Below, piece by piece: positions 37,571 through 49,181 of a DNA stretch of 64,000 nt. The notes below the pieces were generated by a model. The model had not been told where the DNA came from and searched no databases. It saw only the letters and a program-made list of their open reading frames with translations. The first letter of the stretch is position 1; each line of letters begins with the position of its first letter. The stretch covers positions 335,279,427-335,343,426 of the forward strand of contig NC_081414.1 of assembly GCF_030272615.1 (NCBI RefSeq), given 5' to 3'. A program made the position numbers and the translations under genes. The stretch comes from Cryptomeria japonica. Lineage: Eukaryota > Streptophyta > Pinopsida > Cupressales > Cupressaceae.

Positions 37571-39602
37571 TGTGATATTATATTAGTGTATTCAATATTC
37601 AATCTATTTTGAAAAAAATATATTCAATCTACGTTGAAAAAACTATCATCATTACCATAAACTTAACAATCAATGTTAGTTGAATTTCACTTTGTATTTC
37701 ATAGAAATTGTTGTCACGAGGATTGAACCCTAAATGCTAAGTATAAAACTCAACAATCCTATGAAACATGGGTGATTTATAGGCTTGTGGGTTGCCTATA
37801 ATGGAAACCATCCTCCAGTTGAAGGGTTGGTTCCCTTTGAAACACTTCCTAAAACTATTAGCTTGAATAGGAAAAGGGATAGAGAGAAGACTGAAAATGA
37901 AATTCTAAAGCTACAAGAGGTGATGCACCTAAATGTTTTGATACTATTCATTGTCTTGAACTCACAATAAGTTTTAAACAAAGAGGGTTTAATGTTCACA
38001 ACTAAAATTTAAACATGTAACACATAAATGTTTCATAGAAAGGTTTTGTTTCAGCACTTGCATGAAAGAAAACAATGTCTCACAACCTAAACTTACCTGG
38101 AACTAACAAACACAAACTATAAATTGCACTAACATGTTATCTTTTTCCCGAATAGTGCATAAATAAGACATATTCAAAGGTTTACAAGAAAGAAACATAG
38201 TGTAATATATCAAATTATTCATTCACAATGGCAAAACACCAGACAATTGAGAAGGACAAGCTGTTCTTTTATTGAATATTGAAAATCATTCTATTGTTAC
38301 AACTGAAAAATGCTTCTAAAACATGAAATTTATGAGTTGCAATGCAATCTTTGTTGTGTGAACAAGAAAAGAGAAAGAACTAAAAAAAAGAAGAAAGAAG
38401 AAAGAAGAAGCTTATAGAAAGAAACAACTGCTCATAACTGATAGATAAAATTGAACACAAACTCCTTGGCTCTTGAACTAAAATCCAACTACTGGTCTTT
38501 ATCCTTTCTTTTATCTCCATCTTGCATGATCAATCTACTTAGGGTCAGATTTGAGGAAGAACGAGATAGAGAAAGTCCTAAAATAGTTGAAAACTGAGAG
38601 TTTGTGGGCTCAAAATTGTCCTTGACCCATACATTATCCATGCGGGGTCCTAAACCTGAGCATAAACTGCTGCATCTGCTTCCAAATTCCCTTTTTTAAG
38701 GTATATACTAATAATGAATTGATACATTCGCTGTGAGAACTCCACCCCTTCTTTGCTAACTAATTATGAACTGTTTGTATGGTGTAGTTAACTGATGTCC
38801 AACCTATCAGGGGCTTCTAACTCCACTTAAACCACTACAAACTCCTCAAAAAGCTCCTTTTTTCCAAGTTCTAACTAATGCATGAACTGAAGAATCCACC
38901 TCCTATCTCTAAAACCTAATGCTTGAGTTGATGTGCATAATCTCACTAGTTGTATGATCTCTTTAGCTACTCTTTTATGGATAGGACAAAGTATTCCTAG
39001 GTTATAAACACTATACACTGTCTTATTTGTCTGCTAATGATATGATGATGTAATCATACCTCTTATTGTCCTTCACTCTTTACTATTCTTCAAGCATAAT
39101 GTCTCTGTTATTGTGCCTCACTGCTCATTTTGAGTTTGCAACCACTATTTATTTTTGATAGGGACCTCTGTTCTTCCCTTGATGAAGGCTCATACTTAAT
39201 GTTCTAAATGCTATCCTCTAAGCTCAGAAGGCTACTGCATACCCTCTATATTGTACCATTGTCATAGGTATCCAAAGCTGAAACTTGTTTTGTAAGGACT
39301 GTATTTGAATAGAGCTCTCAATTTTTCATTATTTCTCTTAAATAAGACTATATATTTGATGCATGGTTGTCTTATGAAGTTGTGTTCATGAATTTGTTTG
39401 TGCTCATGGGAGTTGGTATCCATACCTTAACTGCCAAGCTTCCTCTTTTGTGATGATTTCTACCTTGCCTTTTGAAGATGCTGCTATAAGATTTTGACTA
39501 TATTTTCCATCTCTGTATTTGGATGATTGTTCCTTCTTTTCTTCATTGTGTCAAGACTATTTTCTTCTCATCATTCTTTGTTCCTTCATGAATCTCTATG
39601 TT
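37571..39602. other. Spacer without recognised gene
   Basis: A+T-rich single-copy-looking sequence with only short open frames. Nothing recognised on either strand. Confidence 0.5.
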
Positions 39603-39607
39603 CTATG

Positions 39608-40931
39608 TGCTGGAAATTGCTGCTGCTAGGATATGTTGTTGTCATTGATGTCAACATATTCCTACCCCGGTGATTGTAGATTGGTTCATTGGGATTATGG
39701 TTTGGTGTATGGAGTATCTTTACTATCATTATATTCTTTTGTAATGGTATTGGTAATTTGGGAAGCTCAATTGATCATATCATATGATCTGGTTTTGCAG
39801 TTTGTTTTTCTGATCAGTGCTTTGCAGAGTTTAGTATTTCCTTATGTATATTCTGGTGTGATTAGATCTTGAGCTGAGATTTTTGGATATTGTTTAAGAT
39901 AGTATTATGTATCTTCATTTTAGATGGTTCATGATTTTGTGATCTGAAGGTTATCTTTCTTCGTGACAAGCGCTGCTGTTTGAGTGTTTCTAAGTTTCAG
40001 ATGTTGATAGATGAAGATTTGATAAGTGGTTTTGGTGCAACTGTTACTGATGATTATAACATGCTTGCTGGTGTTTCCTAATTGTGTCCTATTTGTTTTG
40101 ATGATCCACATTGATCATTATGCAATTTTTTGGTGATTTTGCTGAACCGGTGATGTTCTTCATGTTATGCGGTATTTCTGGTGGTTTAGCATGTTGCGGT
40201 TGATCTTGGTGTGATTTCGAGTGGTGTTGCATGTTTGGGAATTTGAATTAGGTCCATGTTATGTCATGTAAATCATTATATTGGTCTAGTGGTTGACCTT
40301 TGTATTGTGTGATGTAATTTTATAATTGTGAGTTGAGGGTTTAGTTGACCTTGTTGTCAAGGTTGATGAATTGTATAAATAGGTGATATTATTATTTAAT
40401 TTAGGTATCGAGGTTGTGTCTGCATTATTAGAGAGTGGTGTATGTGCAAACAAGGATTCATCTTTTGGTATGGTGCATTGAGTAGAGATTGGTGTTGCTG
40501 AGAAAACAATTGTGCTTAACCGAAACTGTAATCAGGAATTTGGAGATGCTATTCCTTCGGTTCATTCCTTCTGGATTGTAGTCCGAATCTTGTTGTAAGT
40601 TAGTGAGACTTCCTTGAGGATTGTAGCCTTCTGGGTCATTATCTTTGAGCAGTGAGCTCTAGGTAGTGTGCCTGAATGCATGTGTATTCCCCATTGTAAT
40701 ATTTTCACATACTACTATAGAGTATCATCTTATTGTGGGTAGATTCCCACTGTGGTTTTTCCCTTAACCAGGTTTACTGTCAAAATATTGGTGTTGTGTG
40801 TTTTTCTATCAATTTTCTTATCTCTATTATTGCTGCAATTTATCAGATCTATTTTTGTGGTTAAGTTTATAGATCCGGTGAAAATTGATTCACCCCCCCG
40901 TCTCAATTTTCCTCCATTGTTGCTGCTAACA
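39608..40931 (+). repeat. Solo LTR, plus orientation, copia type
   Basis: 1324 bp, from TGCTGGAAATTGCTGCTGCT to TTGCTGCTAACA. CTATG (39603-39607) and CTATT (40932-40936) flank it, a 5-bp duplication with one change. It has the GTTGTCATTGATGTCAACAT block near its start, TATA-like TTGTATAAATAGG near 40371-40384, and GATTCACCCCCCCGTCTCAA near its end, all features of the copia-type LTRs here. No coding interior adjoins it. Confidence 0.8.
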
Positions 40932-40936
40932 CTATT

Positions 40937-42299
40937 GTGATGACAATGATGTTTATCATGATTGTGAGTATCCAAGGACATATGTTCTTTGTAGCACTAT
41001 CAAGCATACTCAGAGCTATGACTCAATAATTTTTGAATGATCTATTAACATTATGGTGACCTCTCCCTACTGAAATGACTATGTTTTCTTAGTCTGAACA
41101 TCAGTGTAATTGCATATTATATGTGCATGACTCTTCCTTTGGGTTTGAAACACTATCATCACATGGAATTCTTATACCCCTTTTCATACCAATATTTTCT
41201 ATGATCTATTCTCAAGGACTTGCATCAATGGGCTACCATGGTGAACCCTCTATCTTTACTTTGTATCTAGGTTTCCATATATGGGTTCATGAACCCTTGA
41301 GACTAAAATCTTGACCCTTGAAGCTGTGACTATCACAATTCTCATTTCTTGAAAGAAAAGGCTACATATGACACTCGACTGATGAATGTTGTATTTGAGA
41401 TCAAGAGTATCTGTTTTGATAATATTTCCTTAAGATTGTCATTGTAAGCCTTATGCTGGTTGCTCTCATATGCTGCTACAAGGTCTTTTACATGAAAATA
41501 TTTTCTATGTATTATCTTTCATTGTGTGATCATGTAGCTCAACTTTTGAGTTTGATCTCTGTCACTATTCTTCTTTATGTATAAAGACTATGATGGGCTT
41601 TTGGCTCTCATTAACCTACTAAGACAATCATTGATCTTTCTCTACACTCTAGCTTGCCACAAAAACCTTCTAGGAATCTTTGCTACCTTTGTATGGACTA
41701 TCTTTTAGATGGGACTGCAAATAACATATGGTCTTTTCAATTGAAACACAAACTAAAACTTAAAAGCCATTCCTCTATGATTGTTTTATGTCATAAGAAT
41801 CTAAGGGCTGCACTCTTTTGAGGTTTGTCCCATCTTCTTGTCAATTCCGACTTTCCCTCCAATGTGTCAAATTGAATGTATTGACCTTGGACCTCAAGTT
41901 CAAGTTTTAATAAAAAATACCAATTTTTTACCTCTTTTCAAGCCTAAATACATTGACACAAGGTATTTAAATTTTATTTTTTTTGTTTAAACTGAGAACC
42001 TTTCAAAACTTTTAAAAAGGACCTAGAGCCATTTTTTGGCTAGATTGTCAAAGAATAGGTAACAAAAACCTAGATGAGTGAAAAAGGAAACACAATATCA
42101 ATGCATATTTATGTATCCATGAACATTATATTAAATGGAAAAAAATCAAAAGATAAATCCATAATCAAAATTCCTTGTATTGAAATAAGTCTGACATACA
42201 AATTGTTTTTTCGTGCATACTTATTTAAAGGTTATACAAAATTTATTCAAATGCCATAAATTGTTTTACTTAAATAAGTACAAATATAAACCAAATCAT
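40937..42299. other. Spacer without recognised gene
   Basis: No convincing frame or repeat was identified in this A+T-rich stretch. Confidence 0.5.
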
Positions 42300-43363
42300 T
42301 TTTCATTTGAAATTGATTCAGATATTTTAAGCATTACTATACCAATAGAATTCAGCACAACAACAAGCTCATTTGCACATTGACTTTTTTTATCTTCCAA
42401 TTTAATAAACTTTTCATCATTTAATTCTTTAGTATTTAATCACCTTTCCATTAGAGCATACTCTTTTTCATGGCATTTCATACAACCCTCTTCAACAATT
42501 TCCAATGTAGAAACAACCAATTTGTTGTTTTCAAGAGGAGTGTCTTTCATACTAGTTGTTTTGGCTATTGGTTTGTGTTTTTTATCTGTCTAGCCTTTTT
42601 CTATTTCATTGTCAATTTGTTTTGATTCTTGACATGTTGAATCCATTGTATCAAATTCATCCATTAGAGTATTTTCATGTAGAGAATAATTTTTTTGAGT
42701 AAAGGTAAAATTGTTCTTAGAATTATCAATATTTATGTTTCTAGGATCAACAACTCTATTCCACTCGAAATCGATCTCCATTGTATCCATAAGTTCATTT
42801 TGAAAGTTCGATGGAATTTTTCTTTCTACTCTCTCTTTGCTTTCCATATTCTAGTAGCTATCATGGCTAGAGGGGATGTGCACCTCATGATCCTTATTCT
42901 TTTAAAATATGAAAAAACATGCTCCCAATGATCTTGACATTAATTTTCTATTTGAAAGACATCATGATGAGAACAATAGTCTTTCTCCTTTTTTTTGCTT
43001 TTCAACAGATGTAGTTCTTCATTGTCCCACCACTGGAAAGTACATCTTTCTCATTGCGTTTTGCTTCAATAAGGATTAATTTATTTGAAATGGTTCAACG
43101 CGTTCTTCCTTTGTATGTAGTAGGAATCATAGGTATTTTTTTTGACCTTTTGATTGTTTATTGAATAAGGTATAGGTGAATACTTCTTCACTTGTCCTTT
43201 CTATACTTGGAGGAAAATCAGGGATGATTGTTTCATTGGTTGTTAGTGTACTTGGAACAAAATCACAAAGGTAATCATCTTCTATGTCATTGTGTGAAAG
43301 CATTGTTTTGAACATCATAAAACCACTCTTTGTAGGAATTGGGAGATGCAAATTTCTATCCAT
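42300..43363 (-). pseudogene. Decayed coding remnant, unknown
   Basis: Minus-strand frames 43363-43127 (starts MDRNLHLPIPTKSGFMMFK) and 42847-42590 (starts MESKERVERKIPSNFQNELM), with in-frame continuation broken by stops towards 42300. Together they look like one acidic, Glu/Lys/Asn-rich protein that has lost its frame. No domain was recognised. It could be a transposon tail or a host pseudogene. Confidence 0.3.
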
Positions 43364-44519
43364 GATAATACCAACAAATATGTCATTTCACTTTGCAACA
43401 AAATAAATATTGAAAAGTTATTATCTTAAGTAACAAAATTGTGTTGAGATGCATATATGTTTCACAAGAAATAAGCATGAAGAACTATCAATGGCTGGAG
43501 GGATGTTGTGCTTTTGTTTTCTAAAGCAAAATTAGATTCTCAAATAAGGAAAAGAATCTAAAGAAAGTAAAAACAAATTCAAGGATCTAGAGGAAATGGT
43601 GCTTGGATGGTCAATAATGATGTATTCTGGGGATTGGTTTTTATTATTTTTTGTTTGGTAACATATAGAGTTTCAAGGAGTGTTAAACTTCTAGAAAATT
43701 AGCATTATGAAATAAAAAATATTATGCCATCTCTATCCTAATGATGAGAAGCAAATATAAGGAGATTTTAATAAAGTTCAAATCCATTTTGAAATAATTA
43801 GAAATGGATATCTCGTTTGATTGAGAAATTGAAACTAAAAGAAATTAATTAATCATGATGGAATTTTATGCTTCTTAATGAATTAATTATACACCCAAAT
43901 CATCATCACATTAGAACACCTACTACTTTGAAAAATAGTTTGGAATGTATTGTTTTTATCTCATTGATTTAAAGTAAAGTAAATGAAGAAGTTAACTACA
44001 AAATATTGTTTGTTCTTTTTATTTTTCTACTAGACATATTTTATATGGTCTATAATAATATTATTATTTTCTTTTATCAATAAAGTGTTGAAGTGAAAAA
44101 TATATTAAGTCCAGTGCACTAAGATGGGGGACGAAAAAGTTGCCAATTTTTTTGTTTGGCCTCCATCACACACTTAGGCACACGCCAAATAAGGTGTGCG
44201 CCCTATTTGAGGCACACCAAAAAGGGAACACACATTATTTGGCATGTGCCAAAAGTGAAACTATGTATACAAAGCAAAAATTGTGTTTCATTCTTGATTT
44301 TTCTTGCACAAGCCACGGGTTTCACTATTTTTTTCAACCTCCAAACTATGCATTCCAAAGGAAGACCAATTTTTCACTACCAAAGGTTTGAGATCGTCAT
44401 TTAAATGACACCACGACGTCGAGGGGGTCAAAGAAGTATACATTTTTTATTTTTACTATCAAATTTTGTTTAAATTATGGATTAAATTAGGTATTTGAAA
44501 TTAAAATGTTTTAAATTTT

Positions 44520-44919
44520 AGGAATTGAGAATCCATATGAGAATATTGAAAACACACCGTCACCTCCTTGTCAATAGCCTTGTGAAGAAGAGGCACAACC
44601 AACCCCTCCTTCAATTCCTAGACATACCCCAGGAACACAAGAAAATATATTAGGACAAATTAAAAACAACAAAAAATAAGTTGAGGATTTGATCAATAGG
44701 CCGAGATATCCTAATTCTAAAAACTCTCATAGGACAAGCCTTGTAGAGTCACTGCAATGTATTGTAGACCATGTAGGCTCAATGAGTAGTCAAATTAATA
44801 TGTGGTCCAACAAAAGAGAAGAACTGAAACAATTTTATGCAAACAAGCTATCATATGCTGAAGTAAAGAAAAAGAAAATAAACAAAGTTGACTTGTGTGC
44901 AGTTTTCACAGACCCTTGA
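44520..44919 (+). pseudogene. Decayed exon-like remnant, unknown
   Basis: An AG-ended A+T-rich stretch (TTTTAG at 44516-44521) resembles an intron end. It is followed by GIENPYENIENTPSPPC, a stop, then IPRHTPGTQENILGQIK, another stop, and an open run from 44689 to TGA at 44919. The open run contains SLVESLQCIVDHVGSMSSQI and a Lys-rich end. It is exon-like in composition but not recognised. It lies left of copia element 2 and may belong to the same interrupted locus as 45186-45400. Confidence 0.35.
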
Positions 44920-45185
44920 ACCAATCAACCCTTATAGCCTAGATGTAGGAGGTTCCTATCCATTGGTGCCTTCACAAAGGGATAAGTAATAACTTTTGGG
45001 ATATATGGTAGATGGTTTTTGATTAGCCACCATGCAATAATCATGAGGTGCCTTAGTACTTTTTGAGGAAACTCTATTGTGAGTTTTCCCTTAATGAGAT
45101 CCCTAACTATTTTGACTATCTAAATTTCCAAGGTGGGGGGGGGGGATCCTCACATGATAGATCAGGGGCATAGCATGTCCAAAAC

Positions 45186-45400
45186 ATGGTGTTAAGACCC
45201 TTGTGTAGACCTAAGGTGGAGAACGTGACTATTCCTTCCATTGTGAAGGAGAGTGTTAAGGTGGATACCTTAGAGTCCATTAGCTTGCTGACTCAGACCC
45301 TCATACAGTATGCCAAGCCTCTTGTACATGTTGATGGGGGTGAATCTTGTAGGCCTCGAATTACAACTCACTACTGTCAATCATGTGCGTCTCTTTGCAT
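45186..45400 (+). pseudogene. Cysteine-containing coding remnant cut by copia element 2
   Basis: An open frame from an ATG at 45186 includes RPKVENVTIPSIVKESVKVD, LLTQTLIQYAKPLVHVDGG and a Cys/His cluster (ESCRPRITTHYCQSCASLC). It runs to the point where copia element 2 was inserted (45400). Beyond the far edge of that element (58868 on) the sequence continues with stops. The cluster could bind zinc, as in some transposase or host-protein tails, but no family was recognised. Confidence 0.4.
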
Positions 45401-46750
45401 TGATAATATGATGAAACTGTAAAGATCCAATCAACTACTGAGAGGGGGGGGGGGTGAATCAGTAGATAGAAAATTAACTGGGCTTTCACTAAACTTCTTA
45501 CCAACTCAAAAATGACTCACAAAGTTTACCGGTTTAGACTCTTTAACAAATCTACAACAGCACGTCAAACCTTACCGGTTGACCTAATACTTCAGTGATA
45601 TAATGCAACAGATCTGAAACTTAAATATCCTTTGACGAAAACCTTAAACCACTTCACTAATACCAATAATAACACATTTTAGATCATTTTCAATCATGTA
45701 AATATATCTATGTAGATTTACCAATCATTCATATCAACCATATCAAAAACACATCCACAAAATCATTCAGCACTTGACACAATGGTTTTTCACGTGGAAA
45801 CCCAAATGGGAAAAAACACGGTGGGGATGAATACCCACAAGTATTTTGAACTCTTTTGAAGTTTGCCCTGTTAGGAGCCAAGCCCAGTTAGAAGCTTATA
45901 CAATAATGTTATGTTAGGAACAGATCCAGTTAAGGACCACTTGGTTAAGGGCTTGACTACAAATACCTTGTTAAAGGTAACCTCGGTGGAGGATTTCAAA
46001 TCCAAGCTAATGGATCACCTAGTCAGAGGATTTTAATCAACAAGCCTATTAGAGCTTACTTGGTCAAGGGATTTTACTGCTGTAATGGTTAGAGAACAAT
46101 AGGTTCTTTGACTGATCTGGAAATAGGACTTCCTTATTGAATCAGATCCTTTATCGCTCCTATTTGCCTTCACATCATTCTACAGACACACCTCCTGGTT
46201 CGACAACAATCACTTCCACACTTAACCAAATTTTCCAACACATCATTGGATCAAATCATTGACATTATAAGAAAATACATTAGGTCAGTAACACAACACA
46301 AACTCTACAATCTCATAGAGATTACAAACATATCGGTTCAATCTTGATCGTTAGATTACATGCAATCAACTTCTCATTCTTCTAGGCATCTACAACCACT
46401 CCTGGATCACCACACTTTGAATCTTGTAATACATCACATGTTTTTCACATCATACTATGAATTTGATCATTCCCAAGATAAATGGTTATCTTTATGCGCC
46501 AAAACCTTTCAAATCTCATCAAGTGCAACATGCTTACGTGGCATCTTCATCACCGATCATCATTCAGTCATAGATCATATCAACCGATCTGCAAGATTCA
46601 TCAGTTAGGGTTCTACTTCTTAATTGGTTAGGGTTATCAGTTGATCTTCATTGCATCATTAACAGTTGCTATACTGCTTCATTACCGGTTGCAACTAACA
46701 TCAATGACAACACTATACTTCTTCAATACAATCTTCATGCAATGCCAATA
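45401..46750 (-). repeat. 3' LTR of copia element 2
   Basis: 1350 bp, direct repeat of 57516-58862. The plus strand starts TGATAATATGATGAAACTG and ends TGCAATGCCAATA, with the G-run and GTGAATCAGTAGATAG block 40-60 bases from its left edge. Confidence 0.93.
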
Positions 46751-46763
46751 TTCCCCCCCTTTG
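46751..46763 (-). promoter_or_regulatory. Polypurine tract of copia element 2
   Basis: The minus strand reads CCAAAGGGGGGGAA immediately before the 3' LTR. The stretch 46764-46910 that follows is 3' non-coding sequence up to the element B insertion. Confidence 0.85.
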
Positions 46764-46910
46764 GAATTGATGGCAATACAAATATCAATACCAATTGATT
46801 GTCATGATTGAGAGTAAAGCATGTACATAGGTATAGGAATCCTAGTTTACATTTTCAACATAAACTATCCTGCAATTGTATCTTTATATCTTCAGCTGGT
46901 AACTGGTCTG

Positions 46911-47700
46911 TGTTGGCAAATGCACACTCCAATGAGAAATTGTAGGTAATTGAAGGTTTTGTCATTGATGGAAACCTTGCAATCATATGGTACTGACAAG
47001 ACAATTATACTGGCACCGGCAATGAAAAACTCTACATTGGCACACAAAACACTGACAGTGAAAGGAAGGATATCGGCACCCAGGCCGACAAGAATTTTGT
47101 TGATAATATATTTTGTAATTAATTGTAAAATCAGTGTAAACCGACATGGTGAGTTGTAATATGACTCATATATGTATGATATCATTGTAGAACATTTTGT
47201 AATAAGGTGATAGGCGAAATAATGTAGACCTAATATGCGAATTTTAGGTTAAGGGTTTATGTATGCAGCAAAGCTAAAATCGGTACTGGATCTGGCATAA
47301 TAGATGCTATTTTGAAGCAGTACAAGACATTGGATTATTATAATCCATTTTGGTAAGTCAGTGTGACTTCCTTTTGTAATTGAGCAGTGAGCTCTAGGCA
47401 CTTGGCCTTCCTACATGTGCAGGTCCCTATTGTAGCAGTAATATTCCCTTAATGGCCAGTAAGTGAAATTGTGGGTCACAAATCCCACCAAGGTTTTTCC
47501 CACACTGGGTTTCCTCGTTAAAATACTATGTTATGGTGTGCTCTTCATGTGGTTATTGTTTTTCTTGTTTACTGCATTACTTTTGATTTACTGGTACACT
47601 GGATTGACATGCTTTACATGTTTTAATTCAAATCAATTTATAAACGAGTTGGATACTGATTCACCCCCCCCCCCCCTCAGTATCTTTTAGGATCCTAACA
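46911..47700 (+). repeat. 5' LTR of element B
   Basis: 790 bp with TG...CA ends. It carries the TGATTCACCCCCCCCCCCCC..TCAGTATC block about 40 bases from its end. Nearly colinear with 52560-53337. Confidence 0.94.
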
Positions 47701-47717
47701 ATTGCTACCAGAGCTTG
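47701..47717 (+). promoter_or_regulatory. Primer binding site of element B
   Basis: ATTGCTACCAGAGCTTGG follows the LTR, a variant of the TGGTATCAGAGC initiator-tRNA-Met site. Confidence 0.7.
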
Positions 47718-48883
47718 GTCCTCTATTTTCAGAAGTCTAATAGCTTGAGGAAGATCTTGACACTGGTAGAGATGGAAAACTTAAGAGAACAATTGAAAAC
47801 AACTCTTTCAGACTATGATGTAGAAAAGGTGAAGAATATCAAACTTGAAGATGATCTGAAGGCTGCTCAGGATATCATTCAAGCACTTCAAGAGAATTAC
47901 ACTATAGCAAGGAATAAAAGAAGAGAACTTTGTGAGAAGATGCAGAAAGAGGGAGATGAAAAGGAAACTCTTAATGATTTGGTAAACAAGCTAAGATAAG
48001 AGATCAGTACAACACAAAATGAGATGCAGGATATGACTATGAGATTTTGTAAAGAAATTGAAGATAGGAAGAAGAATGAAGAAGACTTGGCCAGAAGACT
48101 AAATGATGCTAGAAATGAGAACACAAGACTTAATCATGAAAATGATATGTTGAAGACAGATTTAATGCACACACAAAATGACATAACTGAACTCATAAGA
48201 CATAAAGGAATCTTGGAAAGTGAACTAACTGCTGCAAATCATTACAAAGAAAATTCAAGAAAAGTTCAGAAGAACTTGGTGACATGCTGAAGAATCAGAA
48301 ACCTAATGGTGATACAAATGGGCTTGGCTTTGAAGTTGGTGAAAGATCTGGTACTTCAAACAATCATGATCATAGTAAACCGGTAAGACAACCTACTGCT
48401 TACAAATTTAATGGCAAATGCTTTAACTATAACAAGTATGGTCATAGAGCAAATCAATGTAGATCTAGAAATTATCAGAACACCAATACACCCACCGGTC
48501 AATGTTCTAAATGAAACAAAGTTGGTCATAATTCAAAAAATTGTAGAATGAATGTAAGATGTTATGTTTGTGGAAGATTTGGACATTTATCTAATCAATG
48601 TAGAACACATACTGACATAGGATATGGGAAAGCTATTTAGAAAAATAATGTGACTTGTTATGCCTGTAACAAGATTGGACACATTGCTAAATTTTGTAGA
48701 AGCAAGACCTCACTGACAAATAACAAAGGTCCTAGTTTGAAAGGTAAAGAAAAGGTTGAAGAGGTAAAGCAAGAATTCTCAAAACAATGGATTAGAAAGT
48801 TAGGTCAGAATGTTGATGTGAATACTCCTCCACCGATAGAACAGAGTAACACTTCACCGATAGGAGACTCTTCATCTAACTGA
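47715..48883 (+). pseudogene. Element B gag-like protein: coiled coil and four zinc knuckles
   Basis: The frames 47715-47999, 48024-48290, 48284-48514 and 48650-48883 are colinear with element A's first gene. The N-terminal part is a coiled coil (LREQLKTTLSDYDVEKVK and LEDDLKAAQDIIQALQEN). There are four knuckle positions: CFNYNKYGHRANQC (second Cys changed to Tyr), CSK-stop-NKVGHNSKNC, CYVCGRFGHLSNQC and CYACNKIGHIAKFC. Stops at 47997, 48512 and 48638 and a shift near 48284 make it a pseudogene. RNA binding is expected from the knuckles. The four-knuckle layout in both elements shows it is a family property and not a local duplication. Confidence 0.8.
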
Positions 48884-49035
48884 AGGAAAATCCTTTGAGG
48901 GTTTGGCAACTAAATGAGAAACATGCTATTATTCCCTCGGTTGATGGTAATAAGTTGAAATTACTTCTATACCGACAGAAAAGTTAAGTCATTACTTAAC
49001 CATCAAGCATTAAATGTGGTAGTTGGAAAAATGAC

Positions 49036-49088
49036 ATTATAAAGCAAGTGTTTTGGCTCCATTTTTCATTCACTCAGCATTCAAACTT
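49036..49088 (+). promoter_or_regulatory. Internal TATA and initiator-like segment ahead of the second gene of element B
   Basis: ATTATAAAG at 49036-49044, then TTCATTCACTCAGCATTCA from about 49067. It is similar to element A 12713-12757 and, more distantly, to element C 5870-5912. The ATG of the second gene lies at 49182. Confidence 0.5.
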
Positions 49089-49181
49089 TTGAGAGCGCAA
49101 AAATTTCTAAGCGAAGGCACCCTTAGCGAAGTAATTCATCAAGCAAATCATTCCTTAAGGCAGATAAAGGTATTTATATCC

